64,000 nt of DNA, from the NCBI GenBank assembly GCA_913776255.1, contig CAJYLV010000027.1, positions 27,328 to 91,327 on the forward strand, written 5' to 3'. This DNA comes from an uncultured Sphingomonas sp. Lineage in GTDB: Bacteria; Pseudomonadota; Alphaproteobacteria; Sphingomonadales; Sphingomonadaceae. Position numbers and translations under genes: made by a program. Numbering within the stretch: position 1 is the stretch's first letter; each line of letters opens with the position of its first letter. Positions 1 through 7,314 of the stretch are shown here, piece by piece. The notes beneath the pieces are model-generated. The model made no database searches, had not been told where the DNA came from, and worked only from the letters and a program-made list of their open reading frames with translations.

Positions 1-63
1 TTAACCAGTTGCGAAGACTGCGACCGTACGTCGGACCGGCAAAATCGATCTGGATCAATCGCC

Positions 64-1893
64 GTGTTCACTTCGCTCATCTCGCGTGTCGCTGCCGTCG
101 GTGGCCTGATCGCAGCGGCTCTGATCTGCCTCGTCGGGCTTCTGCTGCAATCCTCGGTCGAGACGCGTGAGAGTTTCGCGTGGGTCAGCCATTCGCAGCA
201 GGTCATCGTCGCGCTGGATGAAGCGCTCGCGGAACTGCGCGAGGCGGAATCGGGACAGCGCGGTTACCTGCTGACGCATGACGAGCGTTTCGCGGTGACC
301 GTCGACCAGCGACTGTCCGATTCTGCCCGTAAATTTGACGAGCTCGTGCGCCTGACCGTCGACAATCCGCTCCAGAACGAGCGCGCCGCCGCGGTGCGCG
401 ACGCCGGATCGCGCAAGGTGGCGTTCACGCGCGCGACGATGCGGCTAGCCCGCCGCGACGATTTCGCGTCGGCCGTCCGCAGCATCGCCGGCGGACGCGG
501 CCGTGAACTGATGGTCGAGGTCGATCGGCAGGCCGGCGCGCTGCTGCAGCGCGAACGCGACCTGCTCGCGCAGCGGGTCGCCGATGCGACGCAGCGGCTC
601 GCCTGGACCAAGCATGTCGCGCTGTTCGGCGGGCTCGTCGTCGCGGCGCTGCTCGCCTCGTTGATCGCCACTATCGCGCTCGGCGTGCGCCGGCCGCTCG
701 GCCGTGTTCTCGAGGCGATGGAGCGGCTCGGACAGGGGCAGGCCGAACAGCGGCTCAACCTGCGCACCGGATCGGACGAGTTCGATCGCCTCGCCTCGGG
801 CTATAACCGCATGGCCGATCGGCTCAACGAAGCACTTGGCGAGCAGCGCGAAATGGATGCGCGGCTCCAGGCCGCCAACGCCGATCTGCTGTCACAACGC
901 GGCGCGCTGGAGGTGCGCGGGCAAGTGATCGCGCGTCTCGGCGAAATGGCGCATCGGCTGCAGGCCGCGCGGACCGACGCCGAGCTGGCGCAGATCATCG
1001 ATTGCTTCGTGCCACAGGTGCTGCCGGGCGTCGCGGGCGCGCTTTATGCGCACAACAACTCCCGCAATCTGCTCGTGCGGCTGGCGGACTGGGGGGTAGG
1101 CGACGCCCTGCCGGAGAATTTCGGACCCGACGAATGCTGGGCGCTGCGGCTGGGCCAGGGCCACGTCGTCCTCGACGACGGGTGCGAGGTGACCTGCCGT
1201 CACGCCGCCGCGGGCGCCGGCGCCTATCGGTGTGAGCCGCTGCTTGCCGGCGGCGAGGTGATCGGGCTGCTCTTCCTCCAGGGGGTGATCGGAAGCGAGG
1301 AAGCGTTCCGGCTCGCGGCGCTGGGGGAGAATATCGCCTCGGCGCTCGTCAACCATCGCCTGCAACGCGACCTGAAGGAGCAAACCGTTCGCGACGCGCT
1401 GACCGGTCTCCACAACCGGCGCTATATGGAAGAGGCGCTCCAGCTCGAGATCGCGCGGGCCGCACGGACCGGCACGCCGCTGGCGTTCGTCATGTGCGAT
1501 GTCGACCATTTCAAGCGGTTCAATGACGAGTTCGGGCACGACGCCGGCGATGCGGTGCTGCAACTCGTCGGCGCGGCGATGCGCGATCACTTCCGCGATG
1601 GCGACGTGGCATGCCGTTATGGCGGTGAGGAATTCGCGATCATCGCGCCGGGTGCGTCGGCGGAGGCGCTGCTGCCGCGGATCGAACGGCTGCGCGCCGC
1701 CATCGCCGAATTGCGTCCACGGCAGGGAACGCAGTCGCTCGGGTCGGTCAGCCTGTCGTTCGGTGTGACCGAATGGGAACCCGCCTTCGGGCGCGACAAT
1801 GCGCCGCTGGTCGCCAACGCCGATGCCGCGCTGTACCGCGCCAAACGCGCCGGACGCGACCGCGCGGTCGTCGCCGAGCGGCTCGCGGCCTAG
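64..1893 (+). CDS. Membrane-bound diguanylate cyclase (CHASE3-HAMP-GAF-like-GGDEF)
   Basis: Predicted to make cyclic di-GMP from two GTP at the inner membrane. The 609-residue protein starts at a GTG. It has a transmembrane helix near residues 9-30, a periplasmic CHASE3-like helical region to about 180, a second helix near 185-207, a HAMP linker to about 262, a GAF-like region at roughly 285-435 and a C-terminal GGDEF domain. The active-site loop is GGEEF at residues 520-524, so it should be catalytic. RDGD five residues before it fits the inhibitory RxxD site, which suggests product feedback. It is a single-gene unit. Its product may reach the PilZ protein at 15795-16463, but that link is inference. 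Confidence 0.9.
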   Translation: MFTSLISRVAAVGGLIAAALICLVGLLLQSSVETRESFAWVSHSQQVIVALDEALAELREAESGQRGYLLTHDERFAVTVDQRLSDSARKFDELVRLTVDNPLQNERAAAVRDAGSRKVAFTRATMRLARRDDFASAVRSIAGGRGRELMVEVDRQAGALLQRERDLLAQRVADATQRLAWTKHVALFGGLVVAALLASLIATIALGVRRPLGRVLEAMERLGQGQAEQRLNLRTGSDEFDRLASGYNRMADRLNEALGEQREMDARLQAANADLLSQRGALEVRGQVIARLGEMAHRLQAARTDAELAQIIDCFVPQVLPGVAGALYAHNNSRNLLVRLADWGVGDALPENFGPDECWALRLGQGHVVLDDGCEVTCRHAAAGAGAYRCEPLLAGGEVIGLLFLQGVIGSEEAFRLAALGENIASALVNHRLQRDLKEQTVRDALTGLHNRRYMEEALQLEIARAARTGTPLAFVMCDVDHFKRFNDEFGHDAGDAVLQLVGAAMRDHFRDGDVACRYGGEEFAIIAPGASAEALLPRIERLRAAIAELRPRQGTQSLGSVSLSFGVTEWEPAFGRDNAPLVANADAALYRAKRAGRDRAVVAERLAA

Positions 1894-2115
1894 GACCGAA
1901 CGACCTTCGCCGCGCACTCCCGCTCGTTCGTCATCCGAATGAAGGAGGCTGACGATCCAGCAAGTGGCCGGTCCGTCATCAGAATACCGAATGTCGATCG
2001 GCTCTAGCGTCTGGACTCTGGTGGCCGCTCCCGATCGCGAGACCGCAAGCTGCGTCGCCGTTCCAACGACGATCGGCGTGGCGCGCCGCGATGACCTTGC
2101 CTATAGCGCCGTCCC

Positions 2116-2709
2116 ATGTCGTTCTTTCCGCATACCCCCTTCCGTCTCGCCCTCGCCGCGTCGATCCCGATGCTCGCCGCCCCGCTGCCCGCCGATGCGG
2201 CGGCGGTCCGGCGGCAGAAACCAGCGACAGCGGCACCGGCCGCAGTCCGGGCAGACAACGCGATCATCCCGCTGCCGCTCAACCCGGTCGTCCCCGCCGG
2301 GAAGCGGGTGTGCGCGACCACCGCCGCGTCGGGGCTGGGATCGACGATGCTCCGCGCCGGTGCCGGGACCAGGCCGGGCACGGGCGACGTCGCGCTGGTC
2401 AATTACATCGGCTATCTCGCGACCACGGGCGCGGTGTTCGACCAGGGGATGCGCTCGCCGCTGCCCGTCGACGGCGTCATCCCGGGCTTCTCGCAAGGAT
2501 TGCAGACTATGGCGCGCGGCGGCGTCGCACGCTTCTGCATTCCGGCCGCGCTCGGCTATGGCGCGCGCGCATCCGGTCCGATCCCGGCGAACGCCGATCT
2601 GGTGTTCCAGGTCGAGTTGCTCGACTTCAAGACCGCCGCCGAAGTGGAGCGCATGAACCAGCCGCAGGACGCCGCGCCCGCCGCGCCGGACACGCCCGCG
2701 AAGCAGTAA
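2116..2709 (+). CDS. Exported FKBP-type peptidyl-prolyl cis-trans isomerase
   Basis: Predicted to catalyse prolyl isomerisation during folding outside the cytoplasm. The 197-residue protein opens with a signal peptide (hydrophobic stretch to about residue 28, Ala-rich cleavage region). An FKBP domain occupies roughly residues 75-180, with the family pattern VNYIGYLATTGAVFDQ, a VIPGF turn and the conserved ALGYGARASGPIPANADLVF segment. The C-terminus is a short Ala/Pro tail. It lies 16 bp before the RNA methyltransferase gene, so the two may be co-transcribed. Chaperone activity independent of isomerisation cannot be judged from sequence. Confidence 0.9.
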   Translation: MSFFPHTPFRLALAASIPMLAAPLPADAAAVRRQKPATAAPAAVRADNAIIPLPLNPVVPAGKRVCATTAASGLGSTMLRAGAGTRPGTGDVALVNYIGYLATTGAVFDQGMRSPLPVDGVIPGFSQGLQTMARGGVARFCIPAALGYGARASGPIPANADLVFQVELLDFKTAAEVERMNQPQDAAPAAPDTPAKQ

Positions 2710-2725
2710 CCGCGCGGCACCGCCG

Positions 2726-3565
2726 ATGCGCATCGAGATCCACGATCCCGACGATCCCCGGATCGAGGCCTATCGCGACATCCGCGAACGCGATCTCGTC
2801 GGGCGTGCCGGTCTGTTCGTCGCCGAGGGCAAGGTGGTGGTCGAGAAGCTGGTCGACAGCCCGCTGCATCGCCCGCTGTCCTTGCTGATCGCGGCCAAGC
2901 GCGTCGACGGACTCGAGGCGCTGCTGGCGCGCCTGCCTGCGGATGTGCCGGTGTTCGTCGCCGCGCAGCAGGTGCTCGACGCGATCGCCGGCTTCGCGAT
3001 GCATCGCGGCATCCTCGCGATCGGCCGCCGGACCGCCGCGCCGGACGCCGGCGCGCTGCTCGCCGGGTTGCGCGACGATGCCGACGTGCTGGTGCTTTCC
3101 GCCATCGCGAACCACGACAATATCGGCGGCATCTTCCGCAACGCCGCTGCATTCGGCGCGGCGGCGGTGCTGCTCGACGCCGACTGCTGCGATCCGCTCT
3201 ATCGCAAGGCGATCCGCGTGTCGGTGGGTGCCACGCTGCTAGTGCCCACGGCGCGGTTAGGCCGCGGGGACGATCTGCTGGCCCTGCTCGACCGTCATGG
3301 CTTCGCGCCGGTGTCGCTCAGTCCGGCGGGCGCGACATCGCTCGCGGACTGGCGGCCGGCGCGCCGCAACGCGATGCTGCTCGGCGCCGAGGGGCCCGGC
3401 CTCTCCCCCGCGCTCATCGACCGGACGCAGAGCCTGCGGATTGCCATGGCCGGCGATTTCGACTCGCTGAACGTCGCGACGACCTCGGGGATCGTGTTGC
3501 ACCATGTCGCCACGCAAAAGGCGGCGACCTCCACCGGCACGCCGACATCGTCGGTCGTGCGCTGA
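2726..3565 (+). CDS. TrmH/SpoU-family RNA 2'-O-methyltransferase
   Basis: Predicted S-adenosylmethionine-dependent ribose methyltransferase acting on rRNA or tRNA in the cytoplasm. The 279-residue protein has an N-terminal substrate-binding part (about residues 1-110) and a C-terminal SPOUT knot. The three SpoU motifs are clear: NHDNIGGIFRNAAAFG, LLGAEGPGLS, and the dSLNva signature in GDFDSLNVATTSGIVL. The target nucleotide cannot be assigned from sequence. The gene follows the FKBP gene by 16 bp and converges with the GH92 gene, leaving only 4 bp between stop codons. Confidence 0.9.
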   Translation: MRIEIHDPDDPRIEAYRDIRERDLVGRAGLFVAEGKVVVEKLVDSPLHRPLSLLIAAKRVDGLEALLARLPADVPVFVAAQQVLDAIAGFAMHRGILAIGRRTAAPDAGALLAGLRDDADVLVLSAIANHDNIGGIFRNAAAFGAAAVLLDADCCDPLYRKAIRVSVGATLLVPTARLGRGDDLLALLDRHGFAPVSLSPAGATSLADWRPARRNAMLLGAEGPGLSPALIDRTQSLRIAMAGDFDSLNVATTSGIVLHHVATQKAATSTGTPTSSVVR

Positions 3566-3569
3566 CCGT

Positions 3570-5900
3570 TCAGCGTCGATCGCTCATCGAGAACGGTGCC
3601 GCGTCGGCCCGTGCGCCCCACGCCTTGTTCGGCGTCGGCCCCATCACGAAGCGGAGCGTCCCGCCGGCCTGCAACGCCGCGCGCGTCAGCCACGGCCGGT
3701 CATGCGATACGCCGTTCAGCGTCGCCGACTGGATAAAGACATTGTCGCGACTGTTGTTTTCGGCCTCGATCGTCAGCAGCTTGCCGCCGGGCATCGTCAC
3801 CTGCACGCGGCGGAACAGCGGGCTGCCGATCGCATATTGCCCGACGGTCGGGGTGACCGGATAGAAACCCAGCGCCGAGAAGACGTACCACGCCGAGGTC
3901 TGGCCATTGTCCTCGTCGCCCGGATAGCCGTCGGGCGCCGCGGAATAGAGCTTGCGCATCACCTCGCGCGCATGAAATTGCGCCTTCCACGGCGCACCCG
4001 CCCAGTCGTAGAGATAGATCATGTGCTGGATCGGCTGGTTGCCGTGCGCATATTGGCCCATGTCGACGATCTGCATCTCGCGGATCTCGTGGATGACCTG
4101 CCCGTAATAGCTGTCGTCGAAGAGCGGCGGGGTCGTGAAGACCGAGTCGAGCCGCGCGACGAACTTCTCGCGGCCGCCCATCAGGTCGATCAGGCCCTGT
4201 ACGTCCTGCATGACCGACCAGCTGTAATGGATCGCATTGCCCTCGGTAAAGGCGTCGCCCCATTTGTACGGGCTGAATGGCGTCGACCACGGGCCGTCCC
4301 GGTTGCGCCCGCGCATCCAGCCGCTCTGCGGGTCGAACAGCTTGCGGTAATTCTGCGCCTGTGCCGCATATTTGCGGGCGTCGTCGCTCTTGCCGAGCGC
4401 CGCGGCGAGCCGCGACAGCGAGAAATCGGCGGTGGCATATTCGAGCGTCCGCGCCGCATTCTCGTTGATGCCGACATCGTACGGCACATAGCCGAGCTGG
4501 TTGTACAGCTCGACCCCCTCGCGCCCGACCGCGGTCAGCACCTTGCCCCTGGCGTCGCGCGGGCGGCCCTGCGCGGTGGTCGCGTTCTTGACCATCGCTT
4601 CGTAGAGCGTCTCGACGTCGAAGCCGCGCACGCCGTTCAGATAGGCATCGGCGATCAGATTGGCCGAGTTCGAGCCGATCATCACGTTGCGGTGCCCCGG
4701 GCTCGCCCATTCGGGAAGCCAGCCCGATTCCCGGTAGGTGTTGACGAGCCCCTGCATGATCTCGCCGTCGCGCTCGGGGTACATCAGCGCGAAGAACGGG
4801 AAGACCGCGCGCCACGTGTCCCAGAAGCCGTTGTCGGTATAGAGCGGGCCGGCGTGGACCTGCCCGTCATAGGGGCTGTAGTGGACCTGCTGCCCGCGGG
4901 CATCGATCTCGTGGAACTGTCGCGGGAATTGCAGCATCCGCCACAGCGCCGAGTAGAAGGTGCGGCGATGGTCGATGTCGGGGTCGTCGACCCTGATCCG
5001 GTCGAGTTCGCGCGTCCAGGCGGCCTTCGCCTTGGCCTGCGTGGCGGCGAAATCGTCGCGGCCGATCTCGCGGTCGAGGGTGCGCTGCGCCTGCTCGGCG
5101 CTGATGAACGACGAGGCGACGCGCACCGCGACCTGCTCGCCCGCGCGCGTCACGAAGCTCACGACCGCGCCGACATGATCGCCCTCCGCGCGGCGGCCGT
5201 TGGTGACCGCGCCGGCACCGTCGAAGGTGCGCGTCACCATGAAGTCGTGATCGAACTCGGCAACGAACCAGTTGCGGAAATTGGCCGGCACCCCGCCGTG
5301 ATTGTTGCGGACATAGCCGGTGATCCGCCGCGTGCCGGGGTCGATCGCGACCAGCGATCCGCCGGCATAGCCATCGAGCAGCACATGCGCCTGGTCGGTC
5401 TTCGGGAAGGTGAAGCGGAAGTGTGCGGCGCGCGTCGTCGGCGCGACCTCGGCGGTCACGTCGTAATCGGCGAGATAGACCTTGTAGCCGTAGGCGGTGC
5501 TGACCTCCGCCTTGTGGCTGAACCACGAGGCGCGGTCGGCTTCCCCGACCTTGAGCGCGCCGGTCATCGGCAGCAGCGCGAAGGCGGCATAATCGTTAAT
5601 CCACGGGCTGGGCTGGTGCGTCTGCTTGATGCCGCTCATGCGATGCGCGCCATAGGTATAGGCCCAGCCGTCGCCCATCTTGCCGGTCACCGGCGTCCAG
5701 GCGTTCATCCCGAACGGCAGCGCGATCGCCGGATAGGTGTTGCCGTACGACAGCTCGTAGCTCGAATCCGTGCCCATCAGCGGGTTGACGAGATCGATCG
5801 CGGCCGGGGGCGTGTCCTGCGCCACGGTCATCGCCGGTGCGACGATCATCGTCCCCGCGCACAGCGCCACAATGGCCTTGCGCATCAGCTTGCCGTTCAA
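3570..5900 (-). CDS. Glycoside hydrolase family 92 alpha-mannosidase, exported
   Basis: Predicted calcium-dependent exo-acting alpha-mannosidase that trims alpha-linked mannose from glycans. The 776-residue protein has a signal peptide (about residues 1-27, ending near VAQ) and then the GH92 opening VNPLMGTDSSYELSYGNTYP. Catalytic-domain hallmarks are FTEGNAIHYSW (the acid glutamate region), HGNQPIQHMIYLYDWAG and PGDEDNGQTSAWYVFSALGF with the paired aspartates. Length is normal for the family. It lies 11 bp downstream of the GH43 gene on the same strand, so they form an operon, divergent from the TonB-dependent receptor. Together these suggest uptake and digestion of a mannose-containing oligosaccharide. 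Confidence 0.93.
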   Translation of the reverse strand: MNGKLMRKAIVALCAGTMIVAPAMTVAQDTPPAAIDLVNPLMGTDSSYELSYGNTYPAIALPFGMNAWTPVTGKMGDGWAYTYGAHRMSGIKQTHQPSPWINDYAAFALLPMTGALKVGEADRASWFSHKAEVSTAYGYKVYLADYDVTAEVAPTTRAAHFRFTFPKTDQAHVLLDGYAGGSLVAIDPGTRRITGYVRNNHGGVPANFRNWFVAEFDHDFMVTRTFDGAGAVTNGRRAEGDHVGAVVSFVTRAGEQVAVRVASSFISAEQAQRTLDREIGRDDFAATQAKAKAAWTRELDRIRVDDPDIDHRRTFYSALWRMLQFPRQFHEIDARGQQVHYSPYDGQVHAGPLYTDNGFWDTWRAVFPFFALMYPERDGEIMQGLVNTYRESGWLPEWASPGHRNVMIGSNSANLIADAYLNGVRGFDVETLYEAMVKNATTAQGRPRDARGKVLTAVGREGVELYNQLGYVPYDVGINENAARTLEYATADFSLSRLAAALGKSDDARKYAAQAQNYRKLFDPQSGWMRGRNRDGPWSTPFSPYKWGDAFTEGNAIHYSWSVMQDVQGLIDLMGGREKFVARLDSVFTTPPLFDDSYYGQVIHEIREMQIVDMGQYAHGNQPIQHMIYLYDWAGAPWKAQFHAREVMRKLYSAAPDGYPGDEDNGQTSAWYVFSALGFYPVTPTVGQYAIGSPLFRRVQVTMPGGKLLTIEAENNSRDNVFIQSATLNGVSHDRPWLTRAALQAGGTLRFVMGPTPNKAWGARADAAPFSMSDRR

Positions 5901-5911
5901 CGGTCTTCCTT

Positions 5912-7024
5912 TCAGCGTAGCGGGCGCGGCGTGGTGACGCCGGTATTCGTCAGCTTGACCGGCACGATCGATCCGTCGGCGGCGAAGCGCAGCGGCTCGA
6001 TCGCGATCTGGCGGTGCTCGCCCTTAACGTCGTTCAGCGGACGGCGGTGATAGACGATGTACCAGTCGTCGCTGCCCGGCACGTTGACCACCGAATGATG
6101 TCCTGCCCCGCGCGCGACCTGCATGTCCTGTACGAGGATCGTGCCGCGCTTGGTGAACGGACCGATCGGCGACGGACCGGTGGCATAGGCGACGCGATAG
6201 TCCGGGCCGGTCCAGCCGCCCTCCGACCACATCAGATAATAGACGCCCTTGCGCTTGATGACGAACGAGCCCTCGACATAGCCGGGCGGCGTGATCTCCT
6301 TGTACGTCGTGCCATCGGCGTGCCGTTCGACCGTCGACAGATCGGCCGACAGCCGCACGACGTTGCAATGCTTCCAGCCGCCATAATAGAGATAGACCTG
6401 CCCGTCGTCGTCACGGAAGACGAATGGATCGATTGGCTGCGCGCCGTTGTGGAAGGCGTAGATCAACGGCCGTCCGAACGCGTCGTGGAACGGACCGTCT
6501 GGCGTGTCGCTGACCGCGACGCCGATGCCGCCAAATTCGCGGTCGCTCTGGATATCGTTGGCACTGAAGAACAGATAATAGAGCCCGTTAACCTCGATCG
6601 CCGAGGGCGCCCAGATCGCAAAGGAGGCCCAGCCGATATTCTCGACGTCGAGCACGCGGCGGTGCCTGGTCCAATGCACCAGATCGGGCGAGGAAAATGC
6701 GTCAAAGAACGTCTGCTTGGCGTAGGACGGCCGCACCATCCGGCGCTTGCGATCCTCGCGCTGCTGCGCGGAGAAACGCGACGGCGGCGCGGGCACCGCA
6801 GGGTCGTCCGAATAGGTCGGATAGATCCAGTATTTGCCGGCGAAGATGCGGATCTCGGGATCGGCGTACCAGCCCGGAACGATCGGGTTGGCCGCCCGCA
6901 GCGCGCCCGCCGAGAGCAGCGCGGCACCCGTGACGAAGGCGGCCTTCGCCCAGCGGAGCGCCGCCCGCCGGCTTGCCGACGACGGCCGTTGCGGCGCTGC
7001 CGGTCGATGCTGACGATCGGTGAT
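5912..7024 (-). CDS. Glycoside hydrolase family 43-like enzyme; start codon non-standard or leader frameshifted
   Basis: Predicted five-bladed beta-propeller glycosidase, probably exported. Recognisable GH43 parts are WYADPEIRIF (the general-base Asp), the IDPFVFRDDDGQVYLYYG blade with the middle Asp, and EGSFVIKRKGVYYLMWSEGG with the acid Glu. The nearest in-frame standard start (GTG at 6794-6796) would remove the general-base blade, so it is rejected. The frame stays open up to a stop at 7115-7117 but has no ATG, GTG or TTG. The best candidate is ATC at 7022-7024, five bases after a GGAGAG site; it gives a leader with SRRAALR followed by a hydrophobic stretch, resembling a Tat signal. A one-base indel in the leader is the alternative. 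It is operonic with the GH92 gene. Confidence 0.72.
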   Translation of the reverse strand: MTDRQHRPAAPQRPSSASRRAALRWAKAAFVTGAALLSAGALRAANPIVPGWYADPEIRIFAGKYWIYPTYSDDPAVPAPPSRFSAQQREDRKRRMVRPSYAKQTFFDAFSSPDLVHWTRHRRVLDVENIGWASFAIWAPSAIEVNGLYYLFFSANDIQSDREFGGIGVAVSDTPDGPFHDAFGRPLIYAFHNGAQPIDPFVFRDDDGQVYLYYGGWKHCNVVRLSADLSTVERHADGTTYKEITPPGYVEGSFVIKRKGVYYLMWSEGGWTGPDYRVAYATGPSPIGPFTKRGTILVQDMQVARGAGHHSVVNVPGSDDWYIVYHRRPLNDVKGEHRQIAIEPLRFAADGSIVPVKLTNTGVTTPRPLR

Positions 7025-7029
7025 ATGGC

Positions 7030-7035
7030 CTCTCC
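7030..7035 (-). promoter_or_regulatory. Ribosome-binding site of the GH43 gene
   Basis: GGAGAG on the minus strand, five bases before the ATC at 7022-7024. It is the only strong Shine-Dalgarno match in the leader, and it supports translation starting here although no standard start codon is in frame. Confidence 0.5.
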
Positions 7036-7221
7036 CTGCTCCTGCCCGCCTGCATCGGCGAGCGCCGCGGATCGCGACCGGACGGCGGCATGTCGCAATT
7101 TTGAAAACAGCCTGTCAATCGACGCACGTCAGTCCGCGGCCGCCGCGCTCCGCGCTGATCGTCGGACCTGATGTTTGCGAAGGTTGCGCCAATCGCCACC
7201 GCACATCGCGCCGCATCCCTC

Positions 7222-7257
7222 GCAAACGATTGCAGAATTATCTTTGCAATCGTTTGC
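7222..7257. promoter_or_regulatory. Paired LacI-family-type operators between GH43 and the TonB-dependent receptor
   Basis: GCAAACGATTGC at 7222-7233 and its exact reverse complement GCAATCGTTTGC at 7246-7257, with centres 24 bp apart. Each is itself an imperfect palindrome with a central CG, the usual form of LacI/GalR-family operators. They sit 58 bp upstream of the receptor start and in the divergent region shared with the GH43-GH92 operon, so one sugar-responsive repressor may control both. No LacI-family gene is in this window. Confidence 0.65.
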
Positions 7258-7314
7258 AGAACAGCTACAAGCGCTTCATCGCCCATAGAGGCTGCCGCTC
7301 AGGAGAGGTTTTCC

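Noticed and set aside
3504..6050. 848-codon open frame on the plus strand opposite the GH92 gene
   Set aside because: Arg/His/Ala-rich translation without domains. It mirrors a well-supported GH92 frame; high GC content keeps antisense frames open.
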